Part shown: positions 16,016 through 23,589 of the stretch, piece after piece
Layout: every line of letters begins with the position of its first letter
Position numbering within the stretch: position 1 is the first letter of the stretch
Virus record (IMG/VR): IMGVR_UViG_3300030419_007499
Coordinates: 43,123-71,707 of that record
Strand: one strand, 5' to 3'
DNA: 28,585 nt
DNA from: a virus
The notes under the pieces: model-generated
What the model was told of the DNA's origin: nothing
The model's input: only the letters and a program-made list of their open reading frames with translations
Database searches by the model: none
Position numbers and translations under genes: made by a program

Positions 16016-16382
16016 ACCAAAATACGTAGAAAAAGATTGGGGATCAGAAACTTGGTTCGCTAATAATCTAGAACATAATTACTGCGGTAAAATTCTAGAA
16101 ATTAAAAAGGGGCATTCGACGTCAATGCATTTTCACATTAATAAGCACGAAGTTTTTTATATCCTTGAAGGAATACTAGAAGTAATCTGGATAGATACAG
16201 AATCTGCCGAAGAACACATTATATATGTTCCACAAGGCATGTCAATGGAAATGCCTCAAGGTGTACCACATAGCTTAATTGCAAGCGAAACAGATGTAAA
16301 ACTCATAGAAGCAAGCACATTCCACCGTGATGAAGATAGTTACCGCTTGTGGAAAACAAGCAAGCCAATAACCAAAGCATGA
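16002..16382 (+). CDS. Cupin protein, mannose-6-phosphate isomerase-like
   Basis: A 126-residue single-domain cupin. The metal motif is HFHINKHEVFYILEG (H-x-H, then E), with the second part MPQGVPHSLIA supplying the last His. The beginning KPKYVEKDWGSETWF and YCGKILEIKKGHSTSMH resemble the C-terminal cupin of type II phosphomannose isomerase and stand-alone phage cupins near sugar genes. It may bind or isomerise a hexose phosphate, feeding GDP-mannose to the gmd enzyme at 7745, but it is placed between two polymerase pieces. The start at 16002 gives the family beginning; the upstream extension from 15960 is in PHP coding sequence. Its stop overlaps the exonuclease start as ATGA. Confidence 0.82.
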   Translation: MKIDKPKYVEKDWGSETWFANNLEHNYCGKILEIKKGHSTSMHFHINKHEVFYILEGILEVIWIDTESAEEHIIYVPQGMSMEMPQGVPHSLIASETDVKLIEASTFHRDEDSYRLWKTSKPITKA

Positions 16383-17020
16383 AAGACGAATTATTAAGAT
16401 ACAACAACAAGCAAAAATATTTAATTTTTGATTTTGAAACTTGCAATTTAAACCTAGTCAACCCAAGTAATCGCCCATGGCAGTTATCATTTATCATTGC
16501 AACAAAAGATAAAGTTTTGGAAAAGCATGACCACTTCTTAAAATGGAAAGACTTAAAGGTTTCCGAGGGAGCTAAAGCTGCAACTAGATTTGATTATACA
16601 AAATATAAGATTAAGTCAGAAGAGCCATTACCAATACTTAGAAAATTTGATAAAGTGCTTTACGATAAAAAATATAAAATTGTTGGGCACAACTTATTAG
16701 GCTTTGACATTTATGTGCATAATGCTTTAAGAAAGACATTAGGATTAAAAAGTGATTTTTCGTATTTACACAGACTAATAGATACAAACTGTCTTGCCAA
16801 AGCATACAGAGAAGATATTAAATTCGATGTAAAGGATTCTTTTTTAAGTTGGCAGTTTAGGTTGGATGGATATATAAAAAGAGGCTTAAAGACTAATTTA
16901 GCAGCAATGCTTAAGGAATTTGATATAAACTTCGATAAAGACAAACTACATGATTCAATGTACGATATTCAAATGAATTTAGAAGTGTTTAAAAAGCTTC
17001 TTTGGAAGATTGACATTTGA
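16379..17020 (+). CDS. DEDDh 3'-5' exonuclease, DnaQ-like (probable proofreading subunit)
   Basis: A 213-residue exonuclease of the DnaQ superfamily. Exo I is YLIFDFETCNLN (Asp and Glu), Exo II is IVGHNLLGFDIYV, and Exo III is KLHDSMYDIQMNLEVF with His and Asp spaced as in DEDDh enzymes. It lies immediately before the polymerase core gene, so it probably removes misincorporated bases for that polymerase, as epsilon does for alpha in bacteria. The start at 16379 forms an ATGA overlap with the cupin; an ATG at 16349 also exists in frame but lies inside cupin coding sequence. There is no obvious clamp-binding or alpha-binding tail of the epsilon type. Confidence 0.87.
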   Translation: MKDELLRYNNKQKYLIFDFETCNLNLVNPSNRPWQLSFIIATKDKVLEKHDHFLKWKDLKVSEGAKAATRFDYTKYKIKSEEPLPILRKFDKVLYDKKYKIVGHNLLGFDIYVHNALRKTLGLKSDFSYLHRLIDTNCLAKAYREDIKFDVKDSFLSWQFRLDGYIKRGLKTNLAAMLKEFDINFDKDKLHDSMYDIQMNLEVFKKLLWKIDI

Positions 17021-17038
17021 GTTTTTTTATGTTACTAT
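17010..17038 (+). promoter_or_regulatory. Leaderless promoter of the polymerase core gene
   Basis: TTGACA (17010-17015), 17-base spacer, TACTAT (17033-17038), 7 bases to the ATG at 17046. It begins inside the exonuclease 3' end and shows that the longer frame from 17010 is not the real start. Confidence 0.8.
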
Positions 17039-17045
17039 TATTTTT

Positions 17046-19631
17046 ATGAGCTTCACTAAAGACTTTTCTACATATCAAGATTGCGCACCACCTGGGGTGA
17101 GGTTGCCAAAAATCGAAATTGAGAGTAGGTATTATAACGAGTTAAATCTCTCAGAAGATACTTCTAATTATGATTTTTTAAGAGCTCTTTGCCTAGATGG
17201 AGTAAAGAAAAAAGGGATTGACAAAAAGAAAAATTCAAAAGAATATTACGCCAGAGTTCGAATGGAGCTCAAAATTTTAAAAGATTTAGGATTTATTGAT
17301 TACATACTTTTAAATTGGGACATATTACATTTTTGTCAAGAACAAGATATTCCCACTGGACCAGGCCGTGGTAGTGCAGCGGGTTCTCTTGTGTTATTTT
17401 TAATTGGTGTTACACAAGTAGACCCAATTAAATACGATCTTTTCTTTGAGAGATTTGTGAGTAAATCTAGAGCCAGAAAAATAGAAAAAGACGGAGTTAC
17501 TTTCCTAGATGGATCACTACTTGCTGATGTAGACAATGATATCGCATACGAAAGACGCGCAGAAGTAATTGACTATATAAAAAGAAAACATCCAAATCGA
17601 ACATGTAAAATTTTAACCCTTAATACGTTAAGTGGCAAATTATGTATAAAAGAATGCGGCAAGATCGTTGGATCTTACTCAGAACAAGAAGTTAATGAGG
17701 TAAGCGATACTATACCCAAAAAATTTGGAAAAGTTGCACCATTAACTCAAGCTTATAATGAAAGTGAACAATTCAAAGAATGGGTAGACCAGAACCAAGA
17801 GATTTTTGAAGTCGCTAAAAAGTTAGAGGGTTTAAATAAAAACACTGGGGTTCACCCATCTGGTATTGCAATTTCATATTATCCATTAGACGAGATTTGC
17901 CCATTACAGCAAACTAATGATGGTGAGTTGGTAAGTGGATATGATATGAATTGGGTTGCAGAGCTCATGGTCAAGTTCGATATTTTAGGTCTCAGAACAT
18001 TGAGTGTCATTTATGATGTTTGTAAACAATTAAACTTCGACATGAACGAAGTAAACCTAGAAGACAAAAATATATATAAGAATTTAAGAAATGAATTTAG
18101 GCATCCACAAGGCTTGTTCCAGATAGAAGCTTATACAAACTTTAATGTTTGTAAAAAGATTGCCCCTAAAAACTTGGAGCAGCTTAGTGCTGTAGTCGCA
18201 ATAGCTAGGCCAGGTGCATTGGAATTTACAGACAGCTATGTTGAATACGCTAAGTCTGGCGATTTTCAAAGCGTGCATCCAGTGTTTGATGAAATCTTGG
18301 ATTATACTGGAGGGATTCCATTATATCAAGAACAGTTAATGAAGATGGCTGTAAAGGTTGGTTTTACACTCGACGAAGCGGAACAGTTAAGAAGGATTGT
18401 CGGTAAAAAGAAAGTCGACCAAATGCCCGCATGGAAAGAAAAGATCTTTGAAAAAGTTGAACAAAACAGATTAACCAATGCTTGGACAGGCCATCGTGGA
18501 GATGAAGTCGCCGATGTTTTATGGCAAGTTGCAGAAGATAGCGCAAATTATTCATTTAACAAATCCCATTCAATAGCATATGCAACTCTAGCAGCATGGA
18601 CAACTTATTTAAAATTTAAACACCCCAAAGAGTTTTTCTTAAGTCTACTTAAGATGACCCAGTTTGAGCCTGCTCCGCATGAGGAGATAGCTAAAATAAC
18701 CACAGAGCTTCCTTATTTTGGAATTGAGTTACTCCCGCCAGATTTAGGCAGGTCGGATATGGACTTTAAGATAGAAGGCGACAACATTAGATATGGGCTT
18801 AATAGCATAAAAGGAGTTAGCCAGAAGACTTTACAAGCGTTAAAAGATTTTAGAGAATCAGAAACGCCAACAAAGTACGATATTTTTATAAGCGCAAAAC
18901 AAGCGGGAATCAATATTGGAGTTTTATCTGCTTTAATACAAGCTGGAGCGCTAAATGCATATAAAACTAAACGCTCACGACTCGTGTTAGAAGCACAATC
19001 ATTTAATTTACTCACCGATAGAGAAAAGAGAAATTTTGTACAATTGGGAGAAAAATTTAAATATGACGTGTTAAAGACGATAGAGGCAGCGACAAAAGGA
19101 GAATTACTTGCAGATGACAACAGGAGACTAATGTCTGACAGCAGGTTTGTAACTTTTAAAAAGAAGTATAGCAAGTATAAAGAAATTTGGGAAAAGAACA
19201 GGCTATATGAAGACTTTGCCAATTGGTTTTTTGAGAAAAAACTTTTAGGCTACTCTTATAGCGTGAAATTAAAAACTGTTTTCTCAAAAGAAAAGCCTCT
19301 CATGAATACCTATGAAGTTCAAGCGTCTGAAAATAATGAAAGAGTATACATGGTAGGAGTAGTAGAGGATTGTTTCAAGAGACAAAGTAGAAATGGCAAT
19401 AAATATGCCAAGCTAGAAGTCTCCGACGAATTAGGTTTTATAAACGGTATGTTGCTAGATACAGCTAGACAAACAAAGCTAACAGAATATCTTAATCAGA
19501 ATGATAACAAATTACCAAAAAAAGAAAGCGTTGTATATCTTGAAGGACGCAAAGGAGATGACATAATCTTTTTAGATAAAGTTGTTATATACGATGACAA
19601 AATCTACATGAAATTAAGTGATTTAAAATAG
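17046..19631 (+). CDS. dnaE: DNA polymerase III alpha subunit core, lacking the PHP domain
   Basis: An 861-residue C-family polymerase that starts about where the palm begins in DnaE. Seen in order: YARVRMELKILKDLGFIDYIL, the GPGRGSAAGS motif (105-114), the catalytic ADVDND (D161, D163), the third catalytic Asp in KFDILGLRTL (D312), IPLYQEQLMKMA, GHRGDEVADVLWQVAEDSANYSF with NKSHSIAYATLAAWTTYLK, then the helix-hairpin-helix region YGLNSIKGVSQKTLQAL. An OB-fold-like part near the end has VYMVGVVEDCF. Family members carry PHP at the N-terminus; here it is a separate gene at 15251. All three catalytic Asp are kept, so it should be the phage replicase. Own promoter at 17010; Clp gene follows after 14 bases. 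Confidence 0.94.
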   Translation: MSFTKDFSTYQDCAPPGVRLPKIEIESRYYNELNLSEDTSNYDFLRALCLDGVKKKGIDKKKNSKEYYARVRMELKILKDLGFIDYILLNWDILHFCQEQDIPTGPGRGSAAGSLVLFLIGVTQVDPIKYDLFFERFVSKSRARKIEKDGVTFLDGSLLADVDNDIAYERRAEVIDYIKRKHPNRTCKILTLNTLSGKLCIKECGKIVGSYSEQEVNEVSDTIPKKFGKVAPLTQAYNESEQFKEWVDQNQEIFEVAKKLEGLNKNTGVHPSGIAISYYPLDEICPLQQTNDGELVSGYDMNWVAELMVKFDILGLRTLSVIYDVCKQLNFDMNEVNLEDKNIYKNLRNEFRHPQGLFQIEAYTNFNVCKKIAPKNLEQLSAVVAIARPGALEFTDSYVEYAKSGDFQSVHPVFDEILDYTGGIPLYQEQLMKMAVKVGFTLDEAEQLRRIVGKKKVDQMPAWKEKIFEKVEQNRLTNAWTGHRGDEVADVLWQVAEDSANYSFNKSHSIAYATLAAWTTYLKFKHPKEFFLSLLKMTQFEPAPHEEIAKITTELPYFGIELLPPDLGRSDMDFKIEGDNIRYGLNSIKGVSQKTLQALKDFRESETPTKYDIFISAKQAGINIGVLSALIQAGALNAYKTKRSRLVLEAQSFNLLTDREKRNFVQLGEKFKYDVLKTIEAATKGELLADDNRRLMSDSRFVTFKKKYSKYKEIWEKNRLYEDFANWFFEKKLLGYSYSVKLKTVFSKEKPLMNTYEVQASENNERVYMVGVVEDCFKRQSRNGNKYAKLEVSDELGFINGMLLDTARQTKLTEYLNQNDNKLPKKESVVYLEGRKGDDIIFLDKVVIYDDKIYMKLSDLK

Positions 19632-19640
19632 TGTAATTTT
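19630..19640 (+). promoter_or_regulatory. AGTGTAAT-type promoter motif before the Clp gene
   Basis: AGTGTAATTTT, overlapping the polymerase stop codon; the TGTAAT core ends 8 bases before the ATG at 19646. No good -35 is seen. Confidence 0.55.
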
Positions 19641-19645
19641 TAATA

Positions 19646-22036
19646 ATGGATAAAAATCAAATCAATTTTACGCCAAAAGCGCAAAAAATAGTGAAAAAAG
19701 CCAAAGCCGAAGCTTTTTCACTCAATACCAAGTCTGCTGATTTGGAACATCTTTTTCTTGCGTTTCTTGATTTAGAAAATTCTATAATCAACGATATCCT
19801 CGAAGACGTCGAACTTAACAAAGATGAATTAAGACAATTAGTCATTAAAGAATTTAAAAAAGACACAATACAGCTAGAGCCCAACGAAAAGATAACATAT
19901 AGTGTGAACATTAAAAACGCGCTAACTAACGCTAGAAAGCTTGCATTAAAATTAGGGCATTCATATGTAAGTTGTGAACATTTATTTTATAGTTTTTTAA
20001 AAATTGAACAGTGCCCCGCAATTGAATTTTTTGAAACACTAGGCATCGACACCAACGAAGTTCTAAATAAACTTGAAAAATATTTCGACATTGAAGAGTT
20101 GGAGCAAGAAGAAACGGAGCCCCCACAGGCAAATGATAAAGCTCCTATTGCATTATCTTCCTTTGCAGTAAACTGTAACGCTGTCGCTTACGAGCAAGGC
20201 TATGACCCTATGATTGGCAGAGAAAAAGAAGTTGAAGAGCTTGCCGAAATTTTATGCAGAAGAAATAAAAATAATCCAATTTTGCTCGGTGAAGCAGGCG
20301 TAGGAAAGACCGCTTTGGTTGAAGCTCTAGCTCAAAAAATAGTAGCCCGAGAAGCTCCAGAGTTTCTGCTAAGTAAACAAATTTTTTCTTTAGACTTGGG
20401 CTCCTTAATAGCTGGTACGAAATATCGCGGACAGTTCGAAGAAAGACTTAAAAAAATTATCGAAGAACTCTCAACAAATGAAGAGTTTATTATTTTTATC
20501 GACGAGATACATACTTTGATTGGAGCTGGCGGAGCCGAAGGAACTATGGATGCAGCAAATATGCTAAAACCCTTGCTTGCGAGGGGAAAAGTTAGATGCA
20601 TAGGAGCGACAACAATTTCTGAATATAGAAAAACAATCGCAAAAGATGGAGGCCTAGACAGAAGGTTTGAAAAACTACATATATCTGAGCCAACAAAAAC
20701 CCATGCAATAAAAATACTAGAAGGGTTAAAGTCAAAATACCAAGAGTTTCATAACGTTGTTTATAAAGACCATCACTGTGAACTTGCAGTTAATTTATCT
20801 AGTAGGTATATTACTGACAGATATTTGCCAGACAAAGCGTTGGACGTTATTGACCAAGCTGGAGCTAAAACTAAAACAAGATGTTACAAAAGGCCAGAAA
20901 TAGCAAAAAACCTAGAAAAGCTAATGGAAACTTGCGAGACAGAAAGTGAGCTTAAGAAAATGACAAAAAGATATGAGGAGGTAATGATTGAATGGGCCTC
21001 AAAAATTGCGTCAAAGCCGCCAAAAGTGACTGACGATGACATTTATAGAGTGATATGCCAAAAAGCTAAGATACCACTTTCCGAACTAAAACAAGACGAA
21101 GCTAAAGTTTTTCTAAATTTAGAAAAAAATCTAAACAAATTGATTATTGGCCAAAGTGATGCAGTTAAAAAAGTTTCTCTTTCAATTTTAAGAGCTAAAT
21201 CTGGAGTAAGAGACGAAAATAAACCGATTGGAAGCTTTTTATTACTAGGAACTACGGGAGTTGGTAAAACTTTTACCGCAAAAATGTTGGCAAAGTCTGT
21301 ATTTGGAGGTGAAGATAATATGATTCGCGTAGACATGAGTGAATTTGCAGAAAAATCTTCTGTGAGCAGACTCATAGGCGCATCACCAGGCTACGTTGGC
21401 TTTGAGGATGGTGGCTATCTTACAGAAGCGATAAGAAAAAACCCGTATGCGGTAGTTTTATTTGATGAAATTGAAAAAGCTCACCCAGAAGCTTATCAAA
21501 TTTTATTACAAATAATGGACGAAGGCGAACTCAAGGACTCAAATGGAAAAATTGCCAATTTCAAAAACTCCATTATCTTGCTTACAGGTAATATTGGGCA
21601 CAACTCATTTAACTCTCAAAAGACCATGGGTTTTGGCGGTAAAGATGAACAGCCCACATTTGCGGAAAGCAGAATTAACGTAATGGGTGAAGCAAAAAAG
21701 TTTTTTAAACCAGAGTTTGTTAACAGATTAGACGAGATTATTATCTTTAAACCTCTCTCTAAAGAGAATAACAAAAAAATAGCACGCCTAGAGCTAAAAA
21801 AACTATCCGAAAGACTAGCAAAACAAGATATACATATAGAATATACGCCTAAAGTCTTGGATTTTTTAGTGGAAAAGGGCACCAGCGCTAAAAATGGAGC
21901 TAGATTTCTAAAAAGAGCTATTCAAAAAAATGTTGAAGACAAAATATCCACAGCAATTCTTAACAAAAGAAAAGGCCACAACCAAACACTAAAAATAACA
22001 AAAAAGGGTGGACAACTCGTGGTCGCGGAATTATAA
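19646..22036 (+). CDS. ClpC/ClpA-like AAA+ unfoldase
   Basis: A 796-residue class I Clp ATPase. Two N-terminal Clp repeats lie at about residues 6-145. The first AAA+ module has Walker A GEAGVGKT (215-222) and Walker B IIFIDEIHTL. A very short middle domain follows (YEEVMIEWASKI region), so it is not a ClpB disaggregase. The second module has Walker A GTTGVGKT (535-542), Walker B VVLFDEIEKAH and FFKPEFVNRLDEIIIF. Before the latter, TMGFGG sits where ClpC carries its ClpP-docking xGF loop, so it may dock on host ClpP. Expected role: ATP-driven protein unfolding and perhaps targeted degradation of host or phage proteins. No clpP was found in the window. Confidence 0.93.
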   Translation: MDKNQINFTPKAQKIVKKAKAEAFSLNTKSADLEHLFLAFLDLENSIINDILEDVELNKDELRQLVIKEFKKDTIQLEPNEKITYSVNIKNALTNARKLALKLGHSYVSCEHLFYSFLKIEQCPAIEFFETLGIDTNEVLNKLEKYFDIEELEQEETEPPQANDKAPIALSSFAVNCNAVAYEQGYDPMIGREKEVEELAEILCRRNKNNPILLGEAGVGKTALVEALAQKIVAREAPEFLLSKQIFSLDLGSLIAGTKYRGQFEERLKKIIEELSTNEEFIIFIDEIHTLIGAGGAEGTMDAANMLKPLLARGKVRCIGATTISEYRKTIAKDGGLDRRFEKLHISEPTKTHAIKILEGLKSKYQEFHNVVYKDHHCELAVNLSSRYITDRYLPDKALDVIDQAGAKTKTRCYKRPEIAKNLEKLMETCETESELKKMTKRYEEVMIEWASKIASKPPKVTDDDIYRVICQKAKIPLSELKQDEAKVFLNLEKNLNKLIIGQSDAVKKVSLSILRAKSGVRDENKPIGSFLLLGTTGVGKTFTAKMLAKSVFGGEDNMIRVDMSEFAEKSSVSRLIGASPGYVGFEDGGYLTEAIRKNPYAVVLFDEIEKAHPEAYQILLQIMDEGELKDSNGKIANFKNSIILLTGNIGHNSFNSQKTMGFGGKDEQPTFAESRINVMGEAKKFFKPEFVNRLDEIIIFKPLSKENNKKIARLELKKLSERLAKQDIHIEYTPKVLDFLVEKGTSAKNGARFLKRAIQKNVEDKISTAILNKRKGHNQTLKITKKGGQLVVAEL

Positions 22037-22037
22037 T

Positions 22038-22047
22038 AGTGTAATTA
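22038..22047 (+). promoter_or_regulatory. AGTGTAAT-type promoter motif before the holin-like gene
   Basis: AGTGTAATTA, with TGTAAT at 22040-22045 exactly 7 bases before the ATG at 22053. A TATAAT also occurs at 22032-22037. Confidence 0.55.
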
Positions 22048-22052
22048 TTATT

Positions 22053-22247
22053 ATGAACTTACTCAGAGGAAAAAAGACATATCTCACAGCCGCTGCGGCG
22101 GTGATATTCGCTCTTGTTCTTTTCTTTTTAGGACAATTGGGCGGTGTATTAACCACATTGTTTATTTTGGGCGTAGCTATAGCAGTATTTTTGCGCCAGG
22201 GAATCAATGACTTGGCTGCAAAAATATCAGAAAAACAAAAAGAATGA
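22053..22247 (+). CDS. Small holin-like membrane protein
   Basis: A 64-residue protein: a basic N-terminus MNLLRGKKTY, a hydrophobic segment at residues 10-30, a Gly turn (GQLGG), a second hydrophobic segment at 34-52, then a charged tail LRQGINDLAAKISEKQKE. The GKKTYLTAA beginning and the LRxGI ending are common in small phage membrane proteins, some called holins. Two transmembrane segments and a charged C-terminus fit a class II holin, but no endolysin was found nearby, so this is tentative. The start at 22053 is set by the promoter motif; an upstream in-frame ATG at 22008 lies in the Clp gene. A terminator follows. Confidence 0.72.
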   Translation: MNLLRGKKTYLTAAAAVIFALVLFFLGQLGGVLTTLFILGVAIAVFLRQGINDLAAKISEKQKE

Positions 22248-22257
22248 AGATTAAAGC

Positions 22258-22286
22258 TTGATTTTTTTAAAACTCCGTAGTATCAT
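22258..22286 (+). promoter_or_regulatory. Promoter embedded in a terminator hairpin
   Basis: TTGATT (22258-22263), 17-base spacer, TATCAT (22281-22286). The -10 is within the loop of the hairpin at 22269-22298. Transcripts starting here would begin about 22293, lack the left arm and so escape termination, with about 9 bases before the dCMP deaminase ATG at 22302. Confidence 0.65.
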
Positions 22287-22301
22287 ATGCGGAGTTTTTT
22301 T
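22269..22301 (+). terminator. Intrinsic terminator ending the Clp/holin transcript
   Basis: Arms AAAACTCCG (22269-22277) and CGGAGTTTT (22290-22298) form a perfect 9-bp stem with a 12-base loop, and the T run extends to 22301, touching the next start codon. Confidence 0.85.
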
Positions 22302-22730
22302 ATGCCGAATCAAGAACTATTAGATATCACCTACATGAAAATGGCCCGATGTTGGGCGGCTCTTTCTAAAGCTGAAAGAAAACAAGTTGGTTGTTTGATT
22401 GTTAAAGATGGAGCGATTATAAGTGACGGGTATAACGGAACCCCCTCTGGGTTTGATAATATTTGCGAATATGAATCTTCCGTAGGAACCTTAGTTACCA
22501 AACCAGAAGTTCTTCACGCAGAAAGCAATGCTATCTCAAAACTAGCCAAATCTACCCAAAGTTCTAATGGTGCAGTTTTATACGCAACTTGTTCTCCATG
22601 CCTTGAGTGTTCGAAATTAATTATTCAATGTGGAATATCTAGAGTCGTTTATGGGGAAAAATACAGAAGCAATCAAGGTATAGAGTTATTGAAAAAAGCT
22701 GGTATTAAAATATTATTTCTAAATGAGTGA
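22302..22730 (+). CDS. dCMP deaminase
   Basis: A 142-residue zinc-dependent deoxycytidylate deaminase that makes dUMP, the ThyX substrate. The zinc/catalytic motifs are H72-A-E74 (VLHAESNAI) and P99-C100-x-x-C103 (CSPCLECSKLI). The region GYNGTPSGFDNICEY binds the nucleotide in this family, and YMKMARCWAALSKAERKQVG is the normal beginning. The ATG at 22302 is chosen because an earlier ATG (22287) directly abuts the -10 and cannot be transcribed from this promoter. With dUTPase and ThyX it completes dTMP supply. The stop overlaps the next gene by 8 bases. Confidence 0.94.
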   Translation: MPNQELLDITYMKMARCWAALSKAERKQVGCLIVKDGAIISDGYNGTPSGFDNICEYESSVGTLVTKPEVLHAESNAISKLAKSTQSSNGAVLYATCSPCLECSKLIIQCGISRVVYGEKYRSNQGIELLKKAGIKILFLNE

Positions 22731-23055
22731 GCCTAAAACAGTATTTCTAGAATGTCCCATTTGTAATTTTTTATCAGAAACAGACGGTGCTACCGTATAC
22801 AACGAAGTAACGCTAAAAAATACATACGGCGGAGAAGTAATAGTTTCAAGTGGAGAAGTACAAGATCTTATTTTTTGCGAGAAGTGTACGACTGTTATAT
22901 GGCCCAAAGAATATGCCCCTAAAAAACCTAATATTTTTTATGAGAAACCGAAAAAGCCAAGAAAAAAAACTACAAAAAAGCGCTTGACAAAGAAGAAAAA
23001 ATCGGGTAAAATAGACGCTTCAAAAGATGAAAATGAAGACATCGAGAAAAGTTAA
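22723..23055 (+). CDS. Small zinc-ribbon protein with Lys-rich tail
   Basis: A 110-residue protein. Two Cys pairs, CPIC near residue 11 and CEKC near residue 52, with a beta-rich spacer, form a probable zinc ribbon. The C-terminal 40 residues are a run of Lys/Arg/Pro (KPKKPRKKTTKKRL...) that could contact nucleic acid, then an acidic end. No specific family was recognised; nucleic-acid or RNA polymerase binding is possible. It overlaps dCMP deaminase by 8 bases. The promoter for the following gene is embedded in the codons of the Lys-rich tail, so part of that tail's sequence also has a regulatory task. Confidence 0.75.
   Translation: MSEPKTVFLECPICNFLSETDGATVYNEVTLKNTYGGEVIVSSGEVQDLIFCEKCTTVIWPKEYAPKKPNIFYEKPKKPRKKTTKKRLTKKKKSGKIDASKDENEDIEKS
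22984..23012 (+). promoter_or_regulatory. Promoter inside coding sequence, for the 23027 gene
   Basis: TTGACA (22984-22989), 17-base spacer, TAAAAT (23007-23012). The expected start is near 23019, giving a leader of about 8 bases to ATG 23027 or 14 to ATG 23033. Confidence 0.75.
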
Positions 23056-23248
23056 TCGAATCGTAAAGGCCATTTCGGCCAATGGGGGTCGAATCTTTGG
23101 TTTGACCACAGCAAAGGAAGCCCTAAACGCTCGTTTTGTTAGCGAATCGCCGCAATACGTAACCGTTTATGATAACAATGCCCAACGTGAACGCAAGCTC
23201 CATAAGTCTACTCTTAAGAGTTTTCGCTCAGGTACTACTGTTATCTAA
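23027..23248 (+). CDS. Small basic protein, possible SH3-like beta-barrel
   Basis: A 73-residue basic protein (71 if the second ATG at 23033 is used). The order is a short helix (NRIVKAISANGG), then alternating strands (RIFGLTTAK, ALNARFV, YVTVYDNN, RERKLHKSTLKSFR). It resembles short phage proteins with an SH3-like barrel, in which ANGGRxF is followed by a strand with an N-x-R, but this is by eye. It may bind nucleic acid. It has its own consensus promoter in the gene before it and a strong terminator after it, forming a one-gene unit overlapping the upstream gene by 29 bases. This suggests high expression. Confidence 0.7.
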   Translation: MKMKTSRKVNRIVKAISANGGRIFGLTTAKEALNARFVSESPQYVTVYDNNAQRERKLHKSTLKSFRSGTTVI

Positions 23249-23273
23249 AGGTTTTCTTAAAACATTACTACTC

Positions 23274-23306
23274 AAGGCTCCTTTTTGGAGCCTTTTTTTG
23301 TTTTTT
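23274..23306 (+). terminator. Intrinsic terminator
   Basis: AAGGCTCC (23274-23281), loop of five T, GGAGCCTT (23287-23294), then a long T run interrupted by one G to 23306. It separates the 23027 gene from the structural-type block; the next promoter motif starts 2 bases later. Confidence 0.92.
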
Positions 23307-23307
23307 A

Positions 23308-23317
23308 GTGTAAATAT
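23308..23317 (+). promoter_or_regulatory. AGTGTAAA-type promoter motif
   Basis: AGTGTAAATA with the core TGTAAA (23309-23314) 7 bases before the ATG at 23322. It follows the terminator at once and has no -35; the position where one should be is the terminator stem. Confidence 0.6.
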
Positions 23318-23321
23318 TTTC

Positions 23322-23579
23322 ATGAAAGGTCAGCCACATTCTTTATTTCAAGTCGCAGGAAGCGCAATTGATCCTGGAACAGGTAATGCAATTTATATAA
23401 CATCAATTCATAACGGAACTGATTCCGTCATCGCTGCAGGAGTTACTCTTTCCTCTAGCGATAATATTATATTAGGTAAAAATGCATGCCTAACATTTAA
23501 CCCACCAATGAGATGCGCTACTAGTGAAACAGCTACGCCTGGTACAGGGGTTACTGTAACATATTTCATAGCAAAATAA
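23322..23579 (+). CDS. Small hypothetical protein, possible virion component
   Basis: An 85-residue protein rich in Ser, Thr, Gly and Ala, with a beta pattern (GSAIDPGTGNAIYITSIHNGTDSVIAAGVTL). It has two Cys and no signal or membrane segment. A longer frame upstream passes through the terminator and promoter, so the start at 23322 is preferred. It heads the block that runs through the mini-MscS gene to the structural-type proteins, so a capsid decoration or head-tail role is plausible but not shown by any motif. Confidence 0.72.
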   Translation: MKGQPHSLFQVAGSAIDPGTGNAIYITSIHNGTDSVIAAGVTLSSSDNIILGKNACLTFNPPMRCATSETATPGTGVTVTYFIAK

Positions 23580-23589
23580 AGGGCACGCA

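Noticed and set aside
15251-19631. Polymerase split as sequencing error or frameshift
   Set aside because: Two intact genes lie between PHP and core, each with proper start, stop and overlap, and the core has its own promoter.
23169-23321. Hydrophobic N-terminal extension (a possible signal or membrane segment) for the 23322 protein
   Set aside because: The extension overlaps another gene in a different frame, a strong terminator and a promoter motif, so it is not translated as part of this protein.
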